Origin: Isoetes taiwanensis
Lineage: Eukaryota; Streptophyta; Lycopodiopsida; Isoetales; Isoetaceae
Assembly: GCA_021234155.1 (NCBI GenBank)
Contig: JAJEKV010000005.1
Span: 20,382,089 to 20,446,088 of the forward strand
Direction: 5' to 3'
Length of the DNA stretch: 64,000 nucleotides
Shown here: in pieces, positions 10,140 to 21,918 of the stretch
How the letters are laid out: each line of letters opens with the position of its first letter
Numbering within the stretch: position 1 is the stretch's first letter
Position numbers and translations under genes: made by a program
The notes under the pieces: model-generated
Told to the model about the DNA's origin: nothing
Database searches by the model: none
What the model saw: only the letters and a program-made list of their open reading frames with translations

Positions 10140-12790
10140 TGCGTTCTCTGTCGTTGACTCGGTCAAATAGACATGTCTGTGAACATGCGGAATTCTCTAA
10201 TGTAAATTCCCTAATATTCTCTTACGATTCTGTCAACGTAGACGCGAAAAGTTCCTTAGATGTTATATAAGGAATCTGATGAAACCTTTTCATAATTAGT
10301 TTTATTGCATCTTGGCTCTAAATGAAATATCCTCTAACCCTAATAACTAGGTTTGTTCTTAGGCCTCCGATGTGAAATGTAGGTTTAATAGATGAGAAAT
10401 TGAAGCACATCTTAATTACATCCATTTGGGACATCTAAGAGGTAAAACGGAGACATAAATCCGTCTATATAGTTTGTGCCCTCAAGAAATATTCTGCTTT
10501 TGCATTGTGGATAGACAATCTCAAACGTGTCTTCTAAATCTTTTAAAGCAATCCTAAGGCATTATGGAATACGAAAGTATACAATTTAAAGATCTCGGTT
10601 TTAATTCACCTTATAGCATCTTAGCTCTTCAAATTGTGTGCGATCTATTATTTGAAAGGATGCTATTTAATAGGAAAAACAAAGTTGAAGTCCAATTCAA
10701 GAACTAACTACAAAGAAGTCTTGAAGAATTTAATAATTAAGAAATTAATTATGTTATTGAATTTTTTCTTCCTCATCTTGCCTCTCTTTCTTGTCCATGA
10801 CCTTTGTTACTCGGTCGATGATCCTTTTTGTCCATCATAACCTATTCCTGCCCCACTTGGACATTCTCATGCGAAGTGTCTACTTTCTCAACATATAAAA
10901 CAACACAAGCACTCGAGGCGATTGAATTCCGATAATTGCATATTCCGCAAATTGTCCACTTCCTCCAAATTTGAACCATCCTGAGTCACCTGATCATGTT
11001 GTACATTTGCTTCCTCTTCCTTCAAATCCACAGTACTCCTTTCTAGAGCCCTCACTATTTCCTCCACTATATATGGATACCTATTTAGCATTTCCATTTG
11101 GTGTTATTTTCAAATCATGAATGCCAACCAATGTTCTATTGTTATGTATGTTGATCGATGTGTTATTATCGTTAGAAGTAATCATGTTCTGCAACAATTG
11201 GGTTTCCTTGTGGTAAATGTATTGGCCGTTTAACATATTGTTTTTGTCAGACATTGAAGTTGTTAATTAGTGTATAAGTCCTCGTTGTAACATAAACGTT
11301 TAGTACTTGGTGAATGTGGCTTTGGAAGTTTATGCCAAGCTAACTCACTGGATACCCCATAATTGGAGACTTACTTTCGAAACGTTTGGTCGTCATCTTC
11401 CAAAGGTTTCCAGGGCGGAAGTAAGTATTGGAACAAAACGATTGCCTCCGAAATTTTGTTGTATTCAGCTTCCTATCCCTTTATGACTATATGCACTCCT
11501 CCCCATTTTCTTTGGTTCAATTTGAATAAATCTTATTGTATTGTGGAGGTACCGCGCCATTTGAAACAACATCGGCCACTCCAGGTCATCATCGCAAACT
11601 AAAATGGGCGTTTATAGGTAAATGCAGCGGTAAGCTGCGCCATTTTAAAGGCAAATAGTCGCGACAATCATTTCGCCAAATGGAGCAACACGAGCGACAC
11701 GAGCGACACTTGTGTCATGTCCATAGTATTCCTGACTACCATTGTTTGGAAACTTGCTATTTGGGACTCAATTATACTCGTTCATCGAACGCATATTTTA
11801 TGCAAACACAATATTCTTTAAAAGATATGGAAGATCTATCATAGATTATCTTTAGTGAGTGCAAATTAGAAGTCATGTAATAACAATTGAAATGCTAACT
11901 TCATAAACTGCAAACCTTAACATTACTTGGTATATGATATTGACCATTGTATTTGGAATTGAACTTGCAATAGTGAAATATAGGACAGAATAAAGCAAAG
12001 GAATTCAACACATTGAAGTCAAATTATTTTATTGATCGAAGCAGTAACAACTATAGAGCAAAATTTTTCAAAAAACATACATAGATGTTATTTAACTTTC
12101 ACCATAAAAAAGCACAATTTCATTATATATGGACTTTCCGCAAGTCCATATATATCTCAAATGGTAGTTATTGTTAAAAATACAGGGTTTTTAGGAGCAA
12201 AACAATGGAATATATTAGCATGATTCCGTTCTAAGATAGCAAAAGTAGGCGGCCCCAAAGCCTTCAAATGCTACTGTTCGTCATACATGCCATCCTCTCC
12301 ATGAATTCTTGAGTGCCGAGTGAATCATTTCCCTCCTCATCCACATCACATGGAGGCAATTTCTCAGTATATGATCATCATGTTTTATCATGTCCAAATT
12401 GTAGTATACATCCGTATCAGACGATCCTTGTTGGAGGGAGCACTCATCTTCTTTTATTATCTTCATTTCTTGATTTAATCCCTCCTTTCAAATGCCACCA
12501 TCTCCTCTACTTGAGAGGTTTTCAAAATGTCTACATGTTGCAGCACCTATTGAAGGAGGACTTTTGAATTGTTGCTCCAAGTTACCTCAAGCTACAGGAG
12601 TCGTTTGCTCTGGGACCACTTCAATATCATCAAACCTAACGCCGACTCCTTTTTGCAAAGAAGAAATGCCCGTATAACGGACGGCCGGGTTCTAGCCACC
12701 GCCCGCGGTTTGTTTAGTCCTCGGCTATGGGTGCTGCATAACAACAATCATTAATCCCATTAGTGGTGTGTGCAAGCATTGAAACAAGTT
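10140..12790. other. Long AT-rich stretch without a supported gene
   Basis: A minus-strand open frame at 10,888-11,097 is Glu/Leu-rich and could be a coiled-coil scrap, but it lacks clear boundaries. Other frames are short. No repeat family was recognised by eye. Confidence 0.3.
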
Positions 12791-12800
12791 AGGGGATGCC

Positions 12801-13985
12801 AAATTGGGCGCCCGCCCAATTTGCCCCACCAGAGGAGGTTTGGAAGCACAGAAAGAATCGCGCGTATTTTATACGGCAGAACCGTATAGGTGCATTGAGG
12901 CAGAAATACGGCCTTAACTTTTGATTCTAAGCACAACAATATCAGTCAGTGCACCTTTTGTCTCCTAGCCTTGGGGTCGCCAGCTTTGCCTCGGGAAACG
13001 TGCCCCCTAGGGTTTTGGGATGTGCCGGAGACGTTGGAGCAATTTCCGCCTCCATCCGAGCTACCCACTAAAAAAGTTCTGGCCCATCTAAACTTGGTGT
13101 CTTCTAATTACACCATTTCCCCCACCAGAGGAGGTTTGGAAGCACGGAAAGAGGCAAGAAGGTGCCAAATTGGGCGCCCGCCCAATTTGCAACCCCATAG
13201 GAGGTGTGCAGGCATAGGAAGAAGCTAGGGGTTGCCAAGGCAAGCAGCCCAATTTCCAACCCTAGAGGGTGTGCAAGCATTGGAACAAGCAAAGGGGTGC
13301 CAAAATTGGGCGCCGGAAGCATTAGAACAAAAGGGGTACCAAATTGGGCGCCCGCCCAATTTGCATACCCAGAGGAGGTGTGGAAGCATTGGAACAAGCA
13401 AGGGGGTGCCAAATTGGGCGCCCGCCCAATTTCCACCCCCAAAGGAGGTTGAGAAGCATGGAAACAGCTTTTAGGCAGCCGCAGATGGTGTGTGGATGAA
13501 GCCCAATTTCAACTGTAACGACATTCCTTACATGCCTCTACATCCTATGGAAAGTAACAAAATCTCGGAAGAAATTGGGCGCCCGCCCAATTTTAACTAC
13601 CTAGACATGACACTAGGATATAGTATTACATGCCTTCATGTGTGAAAGTCAACTAACTATCAGCCAAAATTGGGCGCCCGCCCAATTTCAACTACCTATA
13701 TATCCCTATATGGGCTATGAAAAGTGATAAACTATTCAACTGCGTATACCCCTGCATGATGTCATATGCTATGAGAAGTGAGAAATCTGTCGATGAAATT
13801 GGGCTACCGCCCAATTTCAAGGGCCTAGAATCCCCTACATGCCTCGATATGCTATGGAAAGTGAGAACTATTTAAATGAAATTGGGGCCGCCTAATTTCA
13901 CCAGATAGACATTCCCTAAATGTCTCTACGCCCTATGGAAAGTAACAAAAATCTCTTCGAAATTGGGTGGCTCTTTGCCCAATTT
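12801..13985. repeat. Array of self-complementary AAATTGGGCG..CGCCCAATTT boxes
   Basis: A 22-bp box with 10-bp inverted arms AAATTGGGCG and CGCCCAATTT around a CC centre recurs unchanged at 12,801, 13,167, 13,341, 13,411, 13,572 and 13,667. Degenerate forms occur at 13,796 (9-bp arms, TACC centre), 13,879 and 13,960, and a left half alone at 13,303. In the first part the spacer is a repeated GGAGGTGTGGAAGCATTGGA-type unit; from about 13,480 it changes to units with CATGCCT and CTATGGAAAGT. The box stays constant while the spacers change. Predicted proteins across it are repeat artefacts. Its function is unknown. Confidence 0.8.
12960..13110 (-). mobile_element. Fragment of the retrotransposon leader region
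   Basis: The stretch with GCCTCGGGAAACGTGCCCC, CTAGGG, CATCCGAGCTACCCAC and AAAAGTTCTGGC aligns with 33,455-33,600 and 44,880-45,000, the leader part of the Ty3/gypsy copies, in the same orientation. It sits among the palindromic boxes. This suggests that a related element inserted here and decayed, or that the box array grew within one. Confidence 0.5.
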
Positions 13986-14599
13986 CAATCAACCGCTAAA
14001 GACATCCCTTTGCATGCACTATAGAATGAAATTGGGTACTAATAAAACTAAAACCATTTGATAAAGTTTTATCTAGATGCAACTGGGCAACTAATGGAAT
14101 AATGGAGTCCCATCTATCGATGGAGTGAGCTAATCCAAAGAAGGAGCCCTTCTACAGCATAGGATTACTAGCATAGCAAGATAAAAACAAGAATAAGACA
14201 TAGAAAAAGGTATGCAATATAAAAGGATATTATGGGGAAATTAGATTACGCTGATAAGAACTCTAAGAGCAAGATTTATGACAGACAAAGAGAATAACCT
14301 TGACAATAAGCACCTATGATAATTCTCCCTTTGCCATATCAGTGTAGATGAAGATATCGAACTATAAGCTATAGCATCTTTGCTCACTGATGCAAACAAG
14401 AAGCTCAATGATGTTATCGGCAAAGAATGGAGGTAGAGCTAGGGCGCATGCTCTTTGGGGAGAGAAGGAAAGAATATCACCATCACGCCCCCGCCTTCCA
14501 CTTCCGCCCATGATTCAAATTTGAATTTTTAAAGGGTGGGCCCTTTGAGTTCCCCCCAAAACAAATTTTCTTTTTGAATTTTGAATTTTCCGTCCGTGG
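13986..14599. other. Degenerate continuation of the box field
   Basis: A half box (GAAATTGGGTA) occurs near 14,027. Otherwise no gene or clear repeat is seen. Confidence 0.35.
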
Positions 14600-14820
14600 C
14601 TTTTGAATTTCCCCTCAAAGAAGAGTTTATTCTTGGCGTCCGAGATCTTTTTATGTGTTTCATTCTCCACCAAGATCAAGTTTATTCTTGGCGTCCGAGA
14701 TCTTTTTATGCATTTCATTCTCCACTAAAACGTTGCAGTTTCTTTGTGGTGCTCGAGATCGTTTTATATATTCATTCTCCACCAAAAGGTTGCGTTTCTT
14801 CTTGGGTACCAAGATCTTTC
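14600..14820. repeat. Minisatellite, 55-58 bp period, about four copies
   Basis: Units end in CGAGATC, CGAGATC, CGAGATC and CAAGATC at 14,647, 14,702, 14,760 and 14,816. Each carries a TTCATTCTCCAC word and a TTCTTGGCGTC-like word. The first two units are nearly identical and the later two have diverged. The open frame running through it simply reflects the repeat. Confidence 0.75.
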
Positions 14821-15479
14821 TCTATTGTAATTTCAACAAAATTGATGCACGCTTTAGTTTCTAAGGTTAGTTCCCTTGATATTGGCGCTAAATATTTTTA
14901 TGTGCACATATCTTTCAACTACGGTATGTCTGGGGAAAGGTGCATGGTGCATATTGGTTTCTTTAACATGGGGTAGATATTGGGTACATATGCATGATTA
15001 CCAAAGAACTAGATTATCTTCTGAACGTTAAATGTTATCACCTGGTTCTTTTCTTTCTTTTGGATGTGATCTCGTGTGTTTAATTGATGTGTTAGTTGAA
15101 TATTACAAAGTAGCTCCAAAGATATAATGTTTCTTCCATGTCATGTGCCCATCTTGTATATTATAGTAGCTCCAACTCTAGTATATGATGTTTCTTCCAC
15201 ACCATGTGCCCATCCCTGTCAGCTTAAATCGGCAATGTTTTGCCATAACTCGCTTAAAAGTTTTCTCATCTCACCTAGAAAGCATCTATTTTCTCAATCT
15301 TTAAGAGGATGATCTCGCTATTTTAGTGGCCCCAACTAGACCTACCTAATTAGCGTGGCCACCAATATGTCGGCGATTGGGCAAAGTCCACATATTGGGC
15401 AGTCCAAGAGTCCAAGATGTTATCATATCCGGGTGGTCGGGTAGAGTTCACTAGGCGTAGTTGGTTTGTTTATCTATCT

Positions 15480-15990
15480 AAATTGGGTAAGCCCAATATG
15501 GGGTAAAGATCATGAAATACACCTTGCAAAGCATTTCATACCTACAAAGCAAGATTCAAAGAGCATTTGAATATTCACTGATAAATCAAGGTGGTCGCCC
15601 AATATGAGACAAAGATCATGAGTTACAAAGAGCATTTGAATATTCCTTTAAATTGGGCAAGTCGCCCAATTTCACACATGAATCATGCATGAGATACACC
15701 CCTGCAAAGCATTTTCATACCCACAAAGAACATACTCTCCCCTAAATTGCGGTCGCCAATATGGGGCAAAATCTGAGATGTAAAACAAGCTCTTAACCAG
15801 ATGAAATTGGGCGATGCCTTTATTTATAGGCTTTTTTCCAAAACTTCCATACAAGTGATCCGGAGAATACAAGTATTTTGAGATTCAACGAGCATCCTGA
15901 ATCCTCATATTCCTACCATTTAAATTGGTGGCTGCCCTATTTGTAGGCCATTTTGCCGAAAATTCCATACATGTGATCTCCTTATTACTA
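15480..15990. repeat. Second repeat field with AATTGGGC boxes
   Basis: AAATTGGGTAAGCCCAATATGGG occurs at 15,480 and AAATTGGGCAAGTCGCCCAATTT at 15,650-15,672. Both are variants of the box at 12.8-14 kb with different centres. Between them the words GATCATGA, GAGATACACC, GCAAAGCATTT, CATACC and ACAAAG recur at about 15,508, 15,613 and 15,680. This looks like a decayed tandem array in which each unit has one box. Confidence 0.55.
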
Positions 15991-17333
15991 GAAGCATTTT
16001 ACAGATCCTAAGATTCATAGAGAATTTAGAGCCAACATAAATTTGAATCCTCATCTTACTTACGATATTAGGCCTAATTTGAGGCCCCAAATTTTTAGAG
16101 AAGTAGGGCGGTGATATTTAAGTAAGATAGGTATCTTCAACATCTCCGCTTGACAAATCGGTGGCCTTATTCTCGGATAAGATTGCGCAGGAGCCGATTC
16201 ATTGCATTGTCAACCCAAACCCCTGTTGCGACTGTTCCCATCTAACCGGTGCCCAACTCTTACCCACGATTTGAAGCCTCTGCTACACGACCTTTGCCCA
16301 TCTAAAGCTTCTGTTGGATGATGTGGCCTAGCTGCATGAACTCTAGCTTTTTGGGATACGGGCGGCATCTCTACAGACCAAAGAAGGGGTGGCCGGCCAC
16401 ACGCGCCCTAAATTAGGGTTAGGTAATAACAAATTCGTTGCCCTAATTGGTTTTTTTTTTATTTAAGGTCATTGGTTATTATATATGCTTTCTATTGTTT
16501 TGATGCGACTTCATGGGGGGCTATTCCTAATTCAATTTATGAGGTCGGTATTGGTAGTGATGTCCACATAAGGTCGAATATTGGTGGTGATCTCCACAAC
16601 GCGGGATATGGGGCGAGTGAACTTATTGGGACTATAGCATGTGATTTGTAGTTGTGGACATGTAATCGATTGGAGCTCGACGCCGTCGATTTTTTGCTAA
16701 ATTTGGACTATTTGGAATAATAATACCACCTCCGGGAGAAGTTTATGCAAATGCCTACGTTGCCACAAGATATATAATGTATTTTTAATTTTTTTGCCAT
16801 ATTCTCCTATCTTCATGTTGCATTCTAACTAGTATGCGTCTATATGTTGTGCGAGGGATGCATTTTGATGACCATGTTGTATACGAGCATTATGATGGAT
16901 ATGGTGACTATGCAATCTATATGCAATTCGCATGCAGAGTCACACATGACGTTAGTATATGATACGTTGGACATCATAATCAACATCATCACGTCACCTT
17001 AATACATGTGTGAAAATGCAGGTCAGCACCAGCATTGAGATAGAGACTATCGATTATGCTTGGAGTCCTTTCATTTAGAAGCTACCCAACACTTTCAAGA
17101 TTCATGTGCTTGTTGCCGAAGCATATGTAACACTCACTGGGGATGTATGTTAGTATAAGATTGTCATGGAAGCAAGGTTTTCAAAAAAAGTCCACAAATT
17201 CAGGTATTGTCCAAATTTAATGAAATTGTGCTTAAAACATGTTTATAAAAGTGATACCCTCTCACACTTTAAGGTAGGGAAATTGAGCTTAGAATATTAA
17301 CCATGTATTCTTTTAAAGGTAAAACTACCATGT
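15991..17333. other. No supported gene
   Basis: There is a short direct repeat of about 33 bp (GGTCGGTATTGGTAGTGATG-like) at about 16,543-16,605. No coding sequence or known element recognised. Confidence 0.35.
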
Positions 17334-17576
17334 TCATGCCCACACCTGGCCAGCCTCCGTGCATTTAGCACAATAATATGCTGGAAAATAGAACCACCTG
17401 AATATCTTAAAGATGGCTCTAGTTTGCAAGTAAGTCAGATTATTTGGCCTAGCTAGTACTTCCTCAAAGAACTTCCTTTTCCATTGGAGGCAAACTTCAG
17501 AATGCTCCTTCTTATCACGCTCGATAAATGCATGATCGAAATCGGAAATAGAGTAAGTAGAAAGAACTCTGATTAC
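17334..17576 (-). CDS. Terminal exon of an unrecognised gene
   Basis: The open frame follows a good acceptor (TTTTTCTATCTACAG, exon start 17,576) and runs 80 codons to TGA at 17,334-17,336. Its composition is typical of a globular protein: charged DHAFIERDKKEHSE, then WKRKFFEEVLARPNN, then an aromatic FRWFYFPAYYCAKC with a CxxC at its end. I do not recognise the family and no upstream exon was identified. The acceptor and amino-acid composition argue against a chance frame. Confidence 0.38.
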   Translation of the reverse strand, partial: VIRVLSTYSISDFDHAFIERDKKEHSEVCLQWKRKFFEEVLARPNNLTYLQTRAIFKIFRWFYFPAYYCAKCTEAGQVWA

Positions 17577-17984
17577 CTGTAGATAGAAAAACAATAATTA
17601 GCCTAAACGGTAACATTTAATTGGCGAAGAGATAAACTATAAACTTTTCTGGCTTAAAGCCCTTCAACCATAAATGGAAGCTTCATTTTATCAATTATTG
17701 AATGAATTATGACCAGCATGGATTTATGAATAAGCATATGACAAACAACTTGACATTCAATGCTCCTTGGTATAGTCCATCTAACATTTTTAGGTTCTTA
17801 TATTCAATCCAACTACAATATTACAAACCATGGAAAGGGCATTCAATATATATTTATCGGGAGTCTGATCATACATTGGAGAACATAAAACAGTCAGGGA
17901 ACTAAGAATCGATCACATAAGGAAAATATTCAGCAAAACAAAATGCTATTTCTCTCTAAACATAAAAAGCCCTCGGAATACTAA

Positions 17985-18950
17985 TTAACTTCGAGGCTTT
18001 AGCCTATGTAAAGCTGCACCTTCCAGAACTTTCATATTCCATTGAAGTTCATCTCCATGCAATTTAAATTCTACGATATCACCAAGTCGTAAGCCAAACA
18101 ATTTTTTGAAAGCATTCCAACCATGGCTGAGACAATGCTTGCTTTTTTTTTGCTAACTAACCCCTTCGATCATCGGTCCGATAATTACTATTTTTGGATC
18201 CTTTGGGAGGATTTCGCCACCTATCTTCTTGTTCTAGTATCTAAGCAAAAAGAAAGGAGTAGTAATTCAAAACATTTATAATACTTGAAAATAAAAGATA
18301 ATACAACAGTACCAGGCCTCTGTTGAAGTTAGCTTTTGAGAGGAACACGGAATGCTTTCTTTGATAATCGGTTCTTCTTCATCGATAAATCATCGCCGAT
18401 AACAAAAACGTCATTCTCGGCATCGACATCCACATGCACAGGAAAATCCTTGTTAATATCACGCCCAACTTTTTTATTTGTATTAGCGCTAGGAGCGCCA
18501 AGTTCCCAATTACCAAGAGGTTTTACACGATAAGTCCCATCAAGAGCTCTTGCTGTCAAGTTTGTGCCGTTATTTGATGTGAAACACGTAAGAGCAAAGC
18601 CATCGGTTATGTTGTTTTAGCGCCAAAAAGCTCCCATCCTTGTTGAAAGAAGATTCTTTTGCCCAATCGATACCGTGGAAGATGTAATAATTTTTCGATT
18701 GAACCAACAAAGATGATTTCTTTATCCGGTGCTCACGCGAACTCCCCTCCACCTCCTACAAAGATGCTTAAAACGCCGCTGATCAAGGAGACGTAATAAC
18801 ATAAAGAAATACAACCGTTTCTTACCAACAACCGCCAAATTTGACGTCGACCGAACACGGTCGCCATCAACAAACTTCGGCTTTTGTTGTCGATTGATTA
18901 GGCGGGAGAGCAATTCGATTAAAGAAAGCAGAGTAAACAAAGGCGAGAGG
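17985..18950 (-). pseudogene. Degraded two-B3-domain gene (REM-like paralogue)
   Basis: Pieces of a B3 gene appear in order on the minus strand but in changing frames. Near 18,640 RIFFQQGWELFGAK matches the GW block of the first B3 domain. An acidic linker at 18,329-18,559 ends KKAFRVPLKS, resembling KKPFKVPLLKR in the gene at 5,839. EQEDRWRNPPKGSK lies near 18,220, and HGWNAFKKLFGLRLGDIVEF near 18,120-18,060 closes the second B3 domain, with TAA at 17,985-17,987. At least two frameshifts and a stop lie between the pieces. The layout equals that of the plus-strand gene at 5,839-6,705, so the two are paralogues in opposite orientation about 12 kb apart. Confidence 0.62.
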
Positions 18951-20286
18951 AATCAAACAGTAGTAGAGATTTAATATCCTATTATAATTATTACATATCT
19001 AATCATGCCCTGTCATTTTTAATGGACGATGCCTTCTTACATAAATATTCGATTTAACATTTGCCTATGAATATTATATATATTGTAATAATAATAATAT
19101 AGTGCATACATCTACATAAATCAATCTAAGATTATATAGATGGCATGCATGTAATTGAACCGAATTCATTTAGAATTCTAACAATTATGGGTTTACATCC
19201 AAGGGCATGGCTTTCTAAGACTCATACAATATATGAATTCGAGAGGAAAGGAGAACAAACTACTTATTTCTTAGAAAATGAACTACATAAACAAATAAGA
19301 ATTGATAGACAAAATATGTCTAGCAAAGGTCTTGAAAACATACCATTGTAGTATGAGAAACGACGATTTAAACAACATATGTGTTTATTTTGAGTCGGAG
19401 CATTAAGAATATCTCCATAGAAGAAGCCAACTTCGGATATGGATTCAAACGTCTATTCTCTAAAATGAAGGCAATACACAAAAGAGACCAGAATTTTTAA
19501 TCTATGCAAGATGAATTCGTAAATTTGAAGGTATTAGTTATCCCATGTCACACCTGATATGTTTGTTGCAAGGTGTACTAATGTGGTGAATCATATGGTG
19601 ACATGTCATACATGTGGTGAATCATGTCGTGACATGTGGTGCATGTGGTGAATTATGTGGTGAATGATATCACCATTTTAAACCCTAAAAATTTGGCATT
19701 TCTTCGCACTTTTTGCAAATCTCCCAAGCTCGCATCATCACCGTCTCCGTGATTGACCTCCTTCCTTCATGAAAAGTACCCAATGGATCCTATTCCGCCA
19801 TAAAAGTTGCCATGCCGGATAACCTTTAGCGATCCCGAATTCACTGCTTATGGTGGTTCTTGTGAAACTATCACTTGACCTAACGAAAAAAGACTCTCTA
19901 GATACAAATCGATGTACTACAATCATAGACAAATTGCGGATCTATATGGGTCACTTATTATTACGTTGCCGTGATGATGATTATTTAGTCTACTCTACCT
20001 AGAAGAAACGCCACGCTAATGGCTATATCTTTGGGATTTGTTGAGCCCTTCAATACGTACTTCAATTCCATCTTTTTCCATGATCCATAAGCTTATACTA
20101 TGGCATTTTGAAGATAGTGATGCTATGCTATGTATTTCCTATAGTGATCTCTCACTATAATTTTCTCATCATGACACAGTCTTCTCAACCATGTGTGATG
20201 CGTTGTACTTGAATCTTTATAATTAATGATAAAACCAACTCTTACTCTGAAAAAGAATTTTTTTTTTAATAGGAAGCTAAAGATGT
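18951..20286. other. No supported gene; includes a short minisatellite
   Basis: AT-rich. The tandem CATGTGGTGAATCATGTGGTGA words at about 19,585-19,675 are listed separately. No other feature. Confidence 0.35.
19585..19675. repeat. Short minisatellite of GTGGTGAATCATG words
   Basis: GTGGTGAATCAT, GTGACATGT and GTGGTGAATTATGTGGTGAA words repeat irregularly with a period of about 20-25 bp. Copies are imperfect. Confidence 0.55.
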
Positions 20287-20530
20287 TGTGATACTCGACA
20301 TATTTATACGGTGTATGTATAAGTATACGGACACGTCACGGGCCGAGGATATGCCATCATGGGGGTATATAACCTACGGAATTAACCATAAACGATTAAT
20401 TTAGCTATGCTAAATTAATAAGGATTTAATTAAAGGTTAATTACTTTATTAAGTTAATTAAGCTAATAAATTCATTAGTTAGGAGACACCTAGCCAAACT
20501 CGATTGCCCAAAATGAGGGTGCTAATTTGA
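20287..20530 (+). mobile_element. LTR fragment, opposite orientation to the main element
   Basis: Starting TGTGATACTCGACATATTTATACGG, the plus strand follows the minus-strand start of the main LTR (TGTGACGTTCCAAGTATTTATACGG). Shared landmarks continue: GACACGTCAC, ATGCCA, TTAGCTATGCTAA, and CTCGATTG near the end. It is much more diverged than the three LTRs at 22-47 kb. Only about 240 bp can be followed, so this is a truncated or solo LTR of the same or a sister family. Confidence 0.5.
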
Positions 20531-20831
20531 AGCAGCAAATTAGATCCCTATCCCAATTTTCCCCAAATCGAACCAAGGAACAGGAGCAGTTGAGCGCCAA
20601 GTCTATTCAAGCATGGAGATTTCGTGCCACCAAAATCCTTTTTAAATTTAGAGTAAGATCAGTTACTTATAGATCTAAAATGTTTGGTATGGGAAACTCG
20701 AACATTTCTTAGAGAATGGATTGGATAAATACATAAGAATTGGACGAACATGTCTATTTGTTTACAGTCATAGTATCAGATGCAGGGAGAAGTGCAACAA
20801 TAGCTGCTTCTATTAAATCATCTGATATTAT

Positions 20832-21107
20832 TCACAAGTTAGATGAATCGGTTGCAAATGTTGCGGACCCAAAGTTAGTAACATTGGTGTCGTCCGTAGG
20901 TGAGATTTGACAGTCAGACATTGTGACATTTGATTTGTTTTGCACAACAACATGTATCGAAAAGGCACGGGAATTCTTATACTCGACAGACATTCTTTGT
21001 ACACCAACCTTGCGTAAGAAGAAAGCATTCTTGATCATATGCGACGTCTTGAAACGAGATATTATTCCAAGATTCCATAGCTGAGGATGACCAAATAATT
21101 CACACAA
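20832..21107 (-). pseudogene. Possible coding relic, perhaps B3-related
   Basis: An uninterrupted frame reads LCELFGHPQLWNLGIISRF, then FFLRKVGVQRMSVEYKNSRA, then FSIHVVVQNKSNV, followed by a Thr/Ser/Asn-rich tail. The tail and the SRAFSIHVV strand are reminiscent of the end of a REM-type B3 domain. No GDxxxF block is present, so the assignment is weak. It could also be an exon of the coiled-coil gene further along the minus strand. Confidence 0.28.
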
Positions 21108-21918
21108 GTGGTCTTGGCGGAAATAACTTCATTCACAGCTATGGTCACCCGACTTTGCCTTGCAACTCTATGCGAACTTTATGCCATGCAAACATAAGGT
21201 AGAAAACATTCATAAAACAAAAAACTAAGATCCCATATCATGAAATCATTCCATACAAAAAGGCAACTATCATAATGTGTTTAAATGTTTAAAATGTTTA
21301 AATGATTTGTTAAACAACTAAATATCATTCAAGCCCCCCTTTGTGCTGGCATCCTAATACTTGTGTATGCATATAGAATACCCAATAGACCCATTGCTCA
21401 CTATGATACAATAACCAGATATCCATTATAAAAACTGAGAATATATGCCAAATAGTTAATGAAATGTAAAGAATATGTAGAGATTTGAAGCTGTGAAATC
21501 ACATAGAGGCACGAGATTGCTATATTTTTCTATCCTATATTACATCAAATCCCTGGCCAGAACTTGTATCCATACAATATCTTTATTGCAGCATATACTC
21601 AGTGTGAGTTCAATCTAAGGGAATACACCATCATAACTAGCATCTTTTTTAGAGTTTCCCACAGTTTAGAGTTTCCCCACGGTTTCCCACGTATCACGCT
21701 TTTGAAATTGTGTGCAACATATTTAATGACTCTCTTACCACCAAAACCACAAGATTCCAATGGCCAATAAAATGCAAAATAAAAACAAACTCTTCACAAG
21801 TAATTCGGATGGAATTTGTATTTAAAGAAATTGCGCCTCAACATATACAAAAAACAAAGGTAAGACGTGCATGAAACATTGAGAACGTCGCATGTCTAAG
21901 AGCTTCAAATCTACTAAC
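21108..21918. other. Probable intron or intergenic sequence
   Basis: AT-rich with no supported exon. It lies downstream, in minus-strand terms, of the coiled-coil exon. Confidence 0.3.

Noticed and set aside
12971-13474. Overlapping frames on both strands through the box array
   Set aside because: A repetitive tract with a period near a multiple of three gives open frames on both strands; translations are simple repeats.
12801-13985. CRISPR-like spacing of a short palindromic repeat
   Set aside because: The repeats are irregularly spaced (60 to 365 bp), the spacers are themselves repetitive, no cas genes are present and the DNA is plant nuclear.
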